7,603 nt of DNA from Dokdonella_A sp038237055. Its GTDB lineage: Bacteria > Pseudomonadota > Gammaproteobacteria > Xanthomonadales > Rhodanobacteraceae. The DNA is taken from positions 1 to 7,603 of the forward strand of contig JBBRZD010000153.1 in assembly GCA_038237055.1 (NCBI GenBank). The letters run 5' to 3'. The position numbers and the translations under genes were made by a program. Of this stretch, positions 1-6,482 are shown piece by piece. A model generated the notes under the pieces. It was not told where the DNA came from and ran no database searches. It saw only the letters and a list, made by a program, of their open reading frames with translations. The stretch's first letter is position 1, and every line of letters begins with the position of its first letter.

Positions 1-1
1 G

Positions 2-259
2 CAGTCGATCAATGCGCCGCGACCGCTCATCGTCACGCTCAATCGCAGCGCCGACATCGATCCGTCAACGATCCTCTGGCGCGGCAACTACGACCATCCC
101 TTGCAGACACAGGCTTCGGCGAGCGCGCAGAAACGAAAAGCGGAAATCCAGGGCCGTCATGCAACCTGGTTCGCCGGCGCTTACTGGGGCTATGCCTTTC
201 ACGAAGACGGCATTCGCAGCGGCATCGACGTCGCGCGCGGATTGGGCGTCACGTGGTGA
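2..259 (+). CDS. FAD-dependent amine-oxidase-like protein (COG2907 type), C-terminal end only
   Basis: This is the 3' end (85 residues and the TGA stop) of a gene that begins before the window. The frame reads into conserved C-terminal features of predicted NAD/FAD-binding proteins related to flavin amine oxidases: IDPSTILWRGNYDHPL, where the family usually has a similar 'ID…IL…Y.HP' stretch, and then WFAGAYWGYAFHEDGIRSG at about residues 57–75 of the visible part. In flavin amine oxidases the C-terminal 'G…HEDG..SG' segment contacts the FAD. No N-terminal Rossmann motif can be seen because it lies outside the window. The gene is followed directly by DUF1365 with a 4-base GTGA overlap, the usual neighbourhood of COG2907. 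The role is inferred to be oxidation or desaturation of a modified acyl chain; the substrate is unknown. The family call is fairly sure, the function is not. Confidence 0.85.
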   Translation, partial: QSINAPRPLIVTLNRSADIDPSTILWRGNYDHPLQTQASASAQKRKAEIQGRHATWFAGAYWGYAFHEDGIRSGIDVARGLGVTW

Positions 260-1188
260 TAAGCGTCCAGACCAATGCCGCCAGCTCGATGGGCAAAGCA
301 GGAAATCTACAGGACCACTCGCAGCTGCGTAACGCCGTGGGCGACGGCTTCGGCGGCACGGCATCCATTCGCCCGCCAAGCACAGTAGTCGAACGCTCGG
401 GCAACAAGCCGCTGGCAAGCGCGATCTACGAAGGCTGGGTGCGCCATCGTCGCTACACGCCACATGCCAATGAATTCAGCTATCGCATGTACATGCTGTA
501 CATCGACCTTGCTGAACTCGATCATTTGTTCGACCGACGCTGGTTGTGGTCGGAGGGACGACGCAACGTGGCGGAATTCCGTCGCGGCGACTATTTCGGC
601 GATCCAGCGCAGTCAATCGATGAGGCCGTGCGCGATCGCGTTGCCCGCGAAACGGGACAGCGTCCGCTCGGCCCGATTCGCCTGCTGACGCATCTGCGTT
701 ACTTCGGGCTCGCATTCAACCCGGTCAGCTTCTACTACTGCTACGCGGAAGACGGCGTCACGCTTGAAACGATTCTTGCCGAAATCACCAACACGCCGTG
801 GAAAGAGCGCCACGCCTACGTGCTGCCCGTCGACAAGGCGAGCCGCAAGGGAGATGCCTTGCGCTGGGATTTCCCGAAGGCATTTCACGTATCACCGTTC
901 GTGCCGATGCAGCGTGATTACGCCTGGCGCTTCAGTCTGCCCGGCGAAAGCCTTCGCGTGCACATGGACGTCATCGATCAGAGGGTTGAAGGTCGACTGC
1001 GCGAACTCGACGCAACACTCCTATTGAAGCGCCACGAATTCTCCGGCGCGAATCTATCGCGCGTGCTTTTCCGCTATCCATACATGACCGCCAAGGTGAT
1101 CGCCGCGATCCATTGGCAGGCACTGCGCATCTTTCTGCGCGGCAATCCGGTTCACGACCATCCGAACACCAAGGAACACGACCGATGA
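256..1188 (+). CDS. DUF1365 family protein (COG3496)
   Basis: Encodes about 310 residues. DUF1365 (PF07103) landmarks appear in order: AIYEGWVRHRRYTPHANEFS near residues 57–76, THLRYFGLAFNPVSFYYCY near 145–163, EITNTPWKERHAYVLP near 176–191, KAFHVSPFVPMQRDYAWRF near 208–226, and a C-terminal PYMTAKVIAAIHWQALRIF segment. The biochemical role of the family is unknown. It nearly always sits beside CFA-synthase-like methyltransferases and COG2907 oxidoreductases, and an accessory role in acyl-chain modification is inferred. The chosen GTG at 256 gives a 4-base overlap (GTGA) with the upstream stop, matching the next three junctions. GTG 253, ATG 289 and GTG 337 are in-frame alternatives, and none has a good ribosome binding site. 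The roughly 55 residues before AIYEG are longer than is usual for the family and poorly conserved in look, so the true start could be further downstream. The stop overlaps the start of the next gene. Confidence 0.9.
   Translation: MISVQTNAASSMGKAGNLQDHSQLRNAVGDGFGGTASIRPPSTVVERSGNKPLASAIYEGWVRHRRYTPHANEFSYRMYMLYIDLAELDHLFDRRWLWSEGRRNVAEFRRGDYFGDPAQSIDEAVRDRVARETGQRPLGPIRLLTHLRYFGLAFNPVSFYYCYAEDGVTLETILAEITNTPWKERHAYVLPVDKASRKGDALRWDFPKAFHVSPFVPMQRDYAWRFSLPGESLRVHMDVIDQRVEGRLRELDATLLLKRHEFSGANLSRVLFRYPYMTAKVIAAIHWQALRIFLRGNPVHDHPNTKEHDR
1171..1175 (+). promoter_or_regulatory. Ribosome binding site for the first CFA-like methyltransferase
   Basis: AAGGA lies 9 bases before the ATG at 1185, inside the last codons of the DUF1365 gene. 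Together with the ATGA stop/start overlap it fixes 1185 as the start. A longer in-frame reading from the ATG at 1113 lacks family similarity in its first 24 residues. Confidence 0.65.
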
Positions 1189-2477
1189 GCTTCGATACCC
1201 TGCTCGCTGCCGCCCCGCAAAGCACCCAGCGCGAACCTTCGACGATCGAGCGCATCACCCGAAATCGCCTGCTGACTTCGCTGGAAGATTTGCGCGAATG
1301 TCGTCTTGCGGTGGAAGAAAATGGCGGCATGCGAACGTTCGGGATACCCGCTGAAGGCCCGCAGGACACCTTGCATGCTCGCGTACGCGTGCACGATCCG
1401 GCGTTCTACCGAATGACCGCCTTGAACGGCAGCGTCGGTGCTGGCGAAGCATTCATGGATGGATTGTGGGACTGCGACGACCTGGTCTCACTGATACGCA
1501 TTCTGGTTCGCAATCGGGATCACCTGGATGCGATGGAAACCGGCATTGCGCGCGTGGGCGGCGCCGCCATGAAGGTGCTGCACGCACTGTCGCGAAATAC
1601 GCGTGATGGCAGCCGACGCAACGTTGCTGCGCACTACGATCTCGGCAACGATTTGTTCAAGCTGTTCCTCGACGAAAACCTGATGTACTCGTCGGCGCTG
1701 TATGAGAGCGAACACGACTCGCTGGACGTCGCATCGACGCGAAAACTCGATCGCATCTGTCGCAAGCTCGCGCTTACGCCGAACGACCACGTCGTTGAAA
1801 TCGGCACTGGCTGGGGCGGCTTCGCGATCCACGCCGCAAAACACTATGGTTGTCGCGTCACCACGACAACGATCTCGAAAGAACAACACGCGCTCGCCAC
1901 GGAACGGGTGGAGGCTGCCGGACTCAGTGACCGCATCGAATTGCTGCTCGAAGACTATCGCGAGCTCGGTGGCCGCTACGATCGCCTGGTTTCGATCGAG
2001 ATGATCGAAGCGATCGGCCATCAATATCTGGACACCTATTTCAGCAAGGTCGGACATCTGCTGAAGCCCGATGGCGCGGCACTGATCCAGGCGATCACGA
2101 TAGAAGACCATCGCTATGCACAGGCGCTGCGAGCGGTCGATTTCATCAAACGCCATGTATTCCCCGGCACGTTCATCCCCTCGATCAGCGCGATGCTCGG
2201 TTCGGTCGCGCGCAGCGGCGATCTCAAACTATTCAATCTCGAAGACATCGGACCCAGCTATGCATTGACGCTGAAAGCATGGCGCGAACGCTTCCTCGCG
2301 CGACGCGGTGAAGCGAAGGCGCTGGGCTATCCGGAGCGCTTCGCGCGGATGTGGGAGTTCTACATGGCCTATTGCGAAGGCGGCTTCCGCGAGCGTTCGA
2401 TCGGTGTCGTGCAGATGCTGCTGACGCGACCGCGCTCGCAATGTGCGCAATTCACACCGGCGTTGCCGACGTCATGA
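1185..2477 (+). CDS. Cfa1: cyclopropane-fatty-acid-synthase-like SAM methyltransferase
   Basis: Encodes 430 residues of the CMAS family (PF02353, COG2230), against 382 in E. coli Cfa. These enzymes transfer a methyl or methylene group from S-adenosylmethionine to the double bond of phospholipid acyl chains at the membrane. The N-terminal lipid-binding part includes GAGEAFMDGLWDCDDL (85–100). The core has HYDLGNDLF (150–158), the SAM-binding VVEIGTGWGG (203–212), EMIEAIG (272–278), KPDGAALIQAITI (294–306), RHVFPGTFIPS (323–333), YALTLKAWRERF (359–370) and MWEFYMAYCEGGFR (389–402). Of the E. coli bicarbonate-site residues, E239, I268 and Y317 are kept (E275, I304, Y359), but C139 is S170 and H266 is Q302. 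That points to a non-canonical subclass, perhaps making methyl- or methylene-branched rather than cyclopropane chains. The start at 1185 is supported by the ATGA overlap and an AAGGA site. The family is certain; the product is not. Confidence 0.95.
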   Translation: MSFDTLLAAAPQSTQREPSTIERITRNRLLTSLEDLRECRLAVEENGGMRTFGIPAEGPQDTLHARVRVHDPAFYRMTALNGSVGAGEAFMDGLWDCDDLVSLIRILVRNRDHLDAMETGIARVGGAAMKVLHALSRNTRDGSRRNVAAHYDLGNDLFKLFLDENLMYSSALYESEHDSLDVASTRKLDRICRKLALTPNDHVVEIGTGWGGFAIHAAKHYGCRVTTTTISKEQHALATERVEAAGLSDRIELLLEDYRELGGRYDRLVSIEMIEAIGHQYLDTYFSKVGHLLKPDGAALIQAITIEDHRYAQALRAVDFIKRHVFPGTFIPSISAMLGSVARSGDLKLFNLEDIGPSYALTLKAWRERFLARRGEAKALGYPERFARMWEFYMAYCEGGFRERSIGVVQMLLTRPRSQCAQFTPALPTS

Positions 2478-3043
2478 GCACGCGTGCCGGAATCTGGATC
2501 AACGCGATCGCTTTCCAGATCGTGTGGACCTGCGCCGTGGCCGGCGCTGCATACGGCGCCGCGTGGGCGGGACCGATTGCAGTCGGTCTGTTCGCGGTGT
2601 ATCAACTTCGCGTATCGCGTACTGCGCGCAGTGATGCGTGGCTGATCGCATTCGCCCTGGTGCTTGGTGGCATCTCCGATTCCTTGCTCGCGAATACGCA
2701 GATCGTGAGTTACGCCTCAGCATGGCCGAGCGAAGCATTCGCGCCCGTCTGGATTCTGGCGCTGTGGGTCAATCTGGCATTGACGGTCAATCATTCGCTG
2801 GCGGTTCTGCAGCGAAATCTCTACGCCGCAGCGATCCTCGGTGCACTCGGTGCGCCGCTGTCGTATTCGATCGCAGCACGTGCATGGCACGCGGTGTGGC
2901 TGGCCGAACCGCTTGCGACGACGCTGTTGATACTCGCAGCGCTCTGGGCCATCGCCACGCCAGTCTTGTGCGCTGTCGCCCGCGCACTCGCGCAACGCGG
3001 CTCATACGCATCCCTCGCAGCTACACACGGCGTCGCACCATGA
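2474..3043 (+). CDS. DUF2878 family integral membrane protein
   Basis: Encodes 189 mostly hydrophobic residues with four to five likely membrane segments, at roughly 9–42 (possibly two), 54–72, 89–112, 117–134 and 143–170. The pattern matches DUF2878 (PF11086): an N-terminal WINAIAFQIVWTCAVAGAA, GGISDSLL (65–72), the best-kept stretch APVWILALWVNLALTVNHSL (90–109), then GALGAPLSY (123–131). No enzymatic motif is visible and the function is unknown. It probably acts in the cytoplasmic membrane alongside the acyl-chain methyltransferases of the operon. The ATG at 2474 was chosen because its ATGA overlaps the stop of Cfa1. A longer frame opens at 2351, but its extra residues are out-of-frame Cfa1 sequence. 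No clear ribosome binding site precedes it, so expression likely depends on coupling to the upstream gene. Confidence 0.88.
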   Translation: MSTRAGIWINAIAFQIVWTCAVAGAAYGAAWAGPIAVGLFAVYQLRVSRTARSDAWLIAFALVLGGISDSLLANTQIVSYASAWPSEAFAPVWILALWVNLALTVNHSLAVLQRNLYAAAILGALGAPLSYSIAARAWHAVWLAEPLATTLLILAALWAIATPVLCAVARALAQRGSYASLAATHGVAP

Positions 3044-3822
3044 ACCTGTGGCCGCTTCTGATCGTCTGGCTGGTCGCAAGTGCCATCATGCTGATTGGCT
3101 GGCTGCGCCAGCGACAGACGCGCAACGCCGGCATCGTCGACGTGCTGTGGTCTGCATGCATGGCCGGCGCCGCGGTGTTTTATGCGAGTGTTGGCAGCGG
3201 TGCGCAGATGCCGCGGATTCTCGTCGCACTGCTCGGCGGCATCTGGGGCGCCCGGCTCGCGCTGCATCTGATGCATCGCGTCGGCAATGAGCCGGAAGAC
3301 GGTCGCTATCGCTACCTGCGCGAGCACTGGCATGACGACCAGCGTCGATTCTTTGGGTTCTTCATGGCACAAGCGCTTGCGACTGCGCTTTATTCGCTGC
3401 CGTTCTTGATTGCCGCAAACAACGCGGTGGACGGATGGACGTCATGGTCGACGCTGGCTGTCGTCGTGTGGCTAGTGAGTCTGGGTGGCGAGACGATCGC
3501 CGATCGTCAGCTCGCTGCATTCCGCGCGGACCCGTCCAATCGCGGCAAGACCTGCAGAGCAGGTCTGTGGCGATATTCGCGCCATCCCAATTACTTTTTC
3601 GAATGGCTGCACTGGTTCACCTATGTGCTTCTCGCCATTGGTACGGGTCCGTTACTGCTCGTCGCAAGTTTTATCGGACCCGTGCTGATGCTCGTGTCCC
3701 TGTATTGGTTCACTGGCATTCCGTTCACCGAAGCGCAGGCATTGCGCTCGCGCGGCGATGACTACCGCAACTACCAGCGCACGACCAGCGCGCTGATCCC
3801 CTGGTTCCCGAAGGAGCAATGA
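3040..3822 (+). CDS. DUF1295 (steroid 5-alpha-reductase-like) membrane protein
   Basis: Encodes 260 residues of DUF1295 (PF06966, COG3752), related in fold to steroid 5-alpha reductases and isoprenylcysteine methyltransferases. Membrane segments are predicted near 3–21, 33–51, 58–78, 104–126, 137–151 and 190–223. Family motifs are NAGIVDVLWS (29–38), ARLALHLMHR with EDGRYRYLREHW (71–97), ETIADRQLAAFR (151–162), GLWRYSRHPNYFFEW (175–189), and a C-terminal SRGDDYRNYQRTTSALIPW (237–255). The RHPNYFFEW stretch and the C-terminal segment resemble the NADPH- or cofactor-binding region of the wider superfamily. A role in reducing an unsaturated or methylene intermediate made by the neighbouring methyltransferases is an inference from context. 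The start is set by an ATGA overlap with DUF2878, without an obvious ribosome binding site. Family membership is clear; the substrate is unknown. Confidence 0.92.
   Translation: MNLWPLLIVWLVASAIMLIGWLRQRQTRNAGIVDVLWSACMAGAAVFYASVGSGAQMPRILVALLGGIWGARLALHLMHRVGNEPEDGRYRYLREHWHDDQRRFFGFFMAQALATALYSLPFLIAANNAVDGWTSWSTLAVVVWLVSLGGETIADRQLAAFRADPSNRGKTCRAGLWRYSRHPNYFFEWLHWFTYVLLAIGTGPLLLVASFIGPVLMLVSLYWFTGIPFTEAQALRSRGDDYRNYQRTTSALIPWFPKEQ
3811..3816 (+). promoter_or_regulatory. Strong ribosome binding site for the second CFA-like methyltransferase
   Basis: AAGGAG lies 7 bases before the ATG at 3824 and within the final codons of the DUF1295 gene. It is the best Shine-Dalgarno match in the operon and decides the start at 3824. 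The alternative ATG at 3819 is in another frame. Confidence 0.75.
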
Positions 3823-3823
3823 G

Positions 3824-4924
3824 ATGACGACCGAAATCCTGGCGTCGCGACAAGCCAATGTTCGACAGACCGAGCGCGCCGCGAAGGCAGGTGCGTGGTC
3901 GCCTATCGCGCTCGCCGAACGCGGCGTGCTGCCTGACAGCGTTATCCGACACGGCATACGCCGGCTCTGCGCCGAACGCCTCCGTACGGAATGCGGCGAC
4001 AGCCTGGAGTCGGCATGGCAGCGCTTTCGCGAAGTGCTTGGCGATCTGGGCACGAGTTCGATAGCCATCGAAACCGATGCCGCCAATGCACAGCACTACG
4101 AGTTGCCGCCGCGCTTCTTCGAACTCTGTCTTGGTCGCCGCTTGAAATACAGCTCGTGCTACTGGGATGAAACGACAGCCGACCTCGATGCCGCGGAAGA
4201 ACGCATGCTCGCCATCTACGCCGAGCGCGCCCAGCTCGCAGACGGCCAGCACATTCTCGAACTCGGCTGCGGCTGGGGTTCGCTGACATTGTGGATGGCC
4301 GAGCGCTACCCCAATTCCCGCATCACCGCTGTCTCCAATTCACGGCCGCAACGCGAATTCATCGAGGCGCGCTGTCGCGAGAGAGGCTTCACGAACGTGT
4401 GCGTGATTACTGAAGACATCAACCAACTGCAACTGACGCCGACCCAGTTCGATCGTGCGATCTCGATAGAAATGTTTGAGCACGTGCGCAACTATGAGCA
4501 TCTTCTGCTGCGCATTGCAGGCTGGCTGCGTCCGGGCGGCAAATTGTTCGTGCATATCTTCTGTCATCGCGAGCTGATGTATCCGTTCGAGACGGACGGC
4601 AAGGACGACTGGATGGGCAAGCACTTCTTTACGGGTGGACTCATGCCCGCTGCGGATACCCTGCTGCATTTCCAACGCGACCTGACCATTGAGGAGCAAT
4701 GGCGCTTGTCCGGCACACACTACGAAAAAACTGCAAACGCGTGGCTGGTCAATCAGGACCGTCACCGCGACGAAGCCCTGCGTGTGCTCGGAGATGCGTA
4801 CGGGCCGGATGCCAAACTATGGAACCAGCGCTGGCGCATGTTCTGGATGGCCTGCGCGGAGTTGTTCGGTTACGACCACGGCAACGAGTGGATGGTCGGG
4901 CACTACCGGTTTTCAAAAAACTGA
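3824..4924 (+). CDS. Cfa2: divergent CFA-synthase/coclaurine-N-methyltransferase-like SAM methyltransferase
   Basis: Encodes 366 residues of COG2230 but of a subfamily distinct from Cfa1. Visible motifs are HYELPPRFFELCLG (91–104), KYSSCYWDE (108–116), the SAM-binding ILELGCGWGSLTLWMA (144–159), TAVSNSRPQREFI (168–180), AISIEMFEHV (212–221), RPGGKLFVHIFCHR (236–249), FETDGKDDWMGKHFFTGGLM (255–274) and GTHYEKTANAWL (297–308). The FETDG…DDWM…HFF…G..MP block is typical of the branch that includes plant coclaurine-N-methyltransferase-like proteins. Against E. coli Cfa, E239, H266 and Y317 are kept (E219, H244, Y300). C139 aligns with S111, but a cysteine is next to it (C112). A second methylation of a lipid made by the operon is plausible, yet the acceptor could be another small molecule. 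The gene follows DUF1295 after a one-base gap with a strong AAGGAG site and appears to be the last gene of the operon. Confidence 0.93.
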   Translation: MTTEILASRQANVRQTERAAKAGAWSPIALAERGVLPDSVIRHGIRRLCAERLRTECGDSLESAWQRFREVLGDLGTSSIAIETDAANAQHYELPPRFFELCLGRRLKYSSCYWDETTADLDAAEERMLAIYAERAQLADGQHILELGCGWGSLTLWMAERYPNSRITAVSNSRPQREFIEARCRERGFTNVCVITEDINQLQLTPTQFDRAISIEMFEHVRNYEHLLLRIAGWLRPGGKLFVHIFCHRELMYPFETDGKDDWMGKHFFTGGLMPAADTLLHFQRDLTIEEQWRLSGTHYEKTANAWLVNQDRHRDEALRVLGDAYGPDAKLWNQRWRMFWMACAELFGYDHGNEWMVGHYRFSKN

Positions 4925-4931
4925 ACGCGCA

Positions 4932-4961
4932 TTGGCAACGGATGGGCGCGCGCGCTACCCT
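4932..4961 (+). promoter_or_regulatory. Probable sigma-70 promoter of phoH, nearly leaderless
   Basis: TTGGCA (4932–4937) and TACCCT (4956–4961) are separated by 18 bases, a good match to −35 and −10 elements. The expected start of transcription at about 4967–4969 is only 2–4 bases before the phoH ATG at 4971. The bases between −10 and ATG are very GC-rich (CGCGCGC), a kind of discriminator often linked to stringent control. No Shine-Dalgarno sequence precedes the ATG, which fits leaderless translation. The −10 lies in the loop region of a GCGCGCG/CGCGCGC inverted repeat (4946–4968), which has no T tract and so is unlikely to be a terminator. Confidence 0.6.
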
Positions 4962-4970
4962 CGCGCGCTT

Positions 4971-5969
4971 ATGACCGAATCCACACATCACGACTTCACC
5001 CTCGAGCCCGCAGACGGCGAGCGTCTCGCCAATCTCGCTGGACCCTTTGACGAATATCTTCGCCAGATCGAGCTGCGCCTCGGCATCGAGATCGCCAACC
5101 GCGGAAATATTTTCCGCGTCACCGGTGCCGCGCATGCGGTGAGGATCGGCGAGCGCGTTCTGCGTGATTTGTACGAGGCGACTGAAGACGAAACGCTGAG
5201 CGCGGCGCAAATCAATCTGCATCTGTCCGAATCGGGCATCGATGCGCTGGACGCGCGGGCCGCGGAAGGCTCCCAGGAAGTCGCCGTCAAAGTGAAGCGC
5301 GGCCTGATCCGCGGCCGCGGCGCGAATCAGACGCGTTACCTGCACGCAATTGCGGTTCACGACATCAATTTCGGCATCGGACCGGCCGGTACCGGCAAGA
5401 CTTATCTCGCCGTTGCGATGGCCGTCGATGCACTCAACGACAATCGCGTGCAGCGCCTTATCCTCGTGCGCCCCGCCGTCGAAGCTGGAGAAAAGCTCGG
5501 CTTCCTTCCTGGCGACCTCAGCCAGAAAGTCGATCCCTATCTGCGTCCGCTCTATGACGCACTGTACGAAATGATCGGCATCGACAAGGTGTTGAAGCTG
5601 ATCGAGCGTAACGTGATCGAGATCGCCCCGCTCGCCTACATGCGCGGACGCACCTTGAACGATGCGTTCGTGATCCTCGACGAGGCGCAGAACACCACCG
5701 TCGAGCAGATGAAGATGTTTTTGACGCGGATTGGTTTTGGATCGGTCGCGGTGGTCACCGGCGACATGACGCAAACCGACCTGCCCAAACACGTGAAATC
5801 CGGGTTGCGCGACGCGGTCGACGTGCTGCACGAAGTCGAAGGCGTCAGCTTCACGTTCTTCACCGCCAAGGACGTCGTGCGTCATCCGCTGGTGCAGCGC
5901 ATCGTGCGCGCGTACGAGCAGCGTGAACTCGACAAGCAGGAACCCGGGGCGAAGGGCAATGAAAGCTGA
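4971..5969 (+). CDS. ybeZ: PhoH family ATPase (YbeZ)
   Basis: Encodes 332 residues, close to the 346 of E. coli YbeZ. It is a cytoplasmic P-loop ATPase of the PhoH family (PF02562), functionally tied to YbeY and thought to act in rRNA or ribosome metabolism; its precise activity is not settled. Residues 1–110 form the N-terminal region, with LRLGIEIANRGNIFRVTG (35–52) resembling a small RNA-binding-like fold. The ATPase core has Walker A GPAGTGKT (137–144), LVRPAVEAGEKLGFLPGDL (165–183), Walker B VILDEAQN (234–241), and the sensor-like GDMTQTDLP (264–272). All key nucleotide-binding residues are present. The ATG at 4971 was chosen because similarity to the family begins just after it and a promoter abuts it. 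An upstream in-frame ATG at 4689 lies inside Cfa2. The gene overlaps ybeY by 11 bases. In E. coli miaB precedes ybeZ; here the lipid operon does. Confidence 0.96.
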   Translation: MTESTHHDFTLEPADGERLANLAGPFDEYLRQIELRLGIEIANRGNIFRVTGAAHAVRIGERVLRDLYEATEDETLSAAQINLHLSESGIDALDARAAEGSQEVAVKVKRGLIRGRGANQTRYLHAIAVHDINFGIGPAGTGKTYLAVAMAVDALNDNRVQRLILVRPAVEAGEKLGFLPGDLSQKVDPYLRPLYDALYEMIGIDKVLKLIERNVIEIAPLAYMRGRTLNDAFVILDEAQNTTVEQMKMFLTRIGFGSVAVVTGDMTQTDLPKHVKSGLRDAVDVLHEVEGVSFTFFTAKDVVRHPLVQRIVRAYEQRELDKQEPGAKGNES

Positions 5970-6480
5970 GCGATCCGTTTCACGGAAGAAGGCGAGTTCG
6001 CGCGACGCCATCGGTGCAACCCGAATCTGCCTGTGGCTCAAAAACGAAGCAGGTCGCAAAGGCGTGCCGATCCTGCGTTCGTTCGAAAGCTGGATCGCTG
6101 CGATCCCGGAATTGCTGGAATGCGACCGGTGGACCGAAATCAACATTCTCATCGTCGGCCGCGCGGCCGGGCGTCGCTACAACCGCGACTTCCGCGCTCG
6201 CGACTACGCGACCAACGTGCTGAGTTTCCCGTATGAAGCCGCGCCGGGCGAACACTCCGGCCTGCTCGGTGACATCGTGATCTGTGCGCCGGTGGTGCTG
6301 CGCGAGGCGCGCGAGCAACACAAGGCATCGCGCGATCATTTCGCGCACCTGACCGTGCACGGCGTTCTGCATCTGCTCGGCTACGACCACGAGCGCGCAC
6401 GCGATGCCGAGGTGATGGAAGCGCTGGAGCGCCACGTACTGGCCGGACTCGGTATCGAAGATCCCTACGCGACCCATTGA
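5959..6480 (+). CDS. ybeY: YbeY endoribonuclease (rRNA maturation factor)
   Basis: Encodes 173 residues of the UPF0054 family (PF02130). YbeY is a zinc-dependent single-strand endoribonuclease that takes part in 16S rRNA 3'-end maturation and late 30S quality control in the cytoplasm. The zinc site is complete as H-x3-H-x5-H in VHGVLHLLGYDH, with H134, H138 and H144. Other family blocks are ATNVLSFPYE (84–93) and LLGDIVICAPVVLREA (102–117). The N-terminal 20 residues are basic and not conserved in look, making the protein a little longer than the usual 150–160. The start at 5959 has purine-rich GAAGGG just upstream at tight spacing. It sits before the phoH stop, so the two frames overlap by 11 bases and are likely translationally coupled. 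The stop is followed by a non-coding gap with an inverted repeat. Confidence 0.96.
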   Translation: MKAERSVSRKKASSRDAIGATRICLWLKNEAGRKGVPILRSFESWIAAIPELLECDRWTEINILIVGRAAGRRYNRDFRARDYATNVLSFPYEAAPGEHSGLLGDIVICAPVVLREAREQHKASRDHFAHLTVHGVLHLLGYDHERARDAEVMEALERHVLAGLGIEDPYATH

Positions 6481-6482
6481 CC

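Noticed and set aside
12..332. A 106-codon + strand open frame at the window start
   Set aside because: The adjacent frame (2–259) carries the conserved flavoprotein C-terminus. This frame yields an arginine- and serine-rich sequence without family features.
1488..2156. A 222-codon minus-strand open frame opposite Cfa1
   Set aside because: It lies wholly inside the CMAS catalytic core on the other strand and shows no recognisable motif.
4946..4968. GCGCGCG/CGCGCGC inverted repeat as a terminator after cfa2
   Set aside because: There is no T tract after it, it overlaps the likely phoH −10 element, and alternating GC sequences form such repeats by chance in GC-rich DNA.
5309..5320. CCGCGGCCGCGG palindrome inside phoH
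   Set aside because: It is within conserved coding sequence (codons for an I-R-G-R-G stretch) and is explained by GC-rich codon use.
4749..6152. A 467-codon open frame on the minus strand opposite phoH and neighbouring genes
   Set aside because: It mirrors the codon bias of the clear + strand phoH, cfa2 and ybeY genes. Its translation shows no recognisable domain and it has no promoter or ribosome binding site that I can see.
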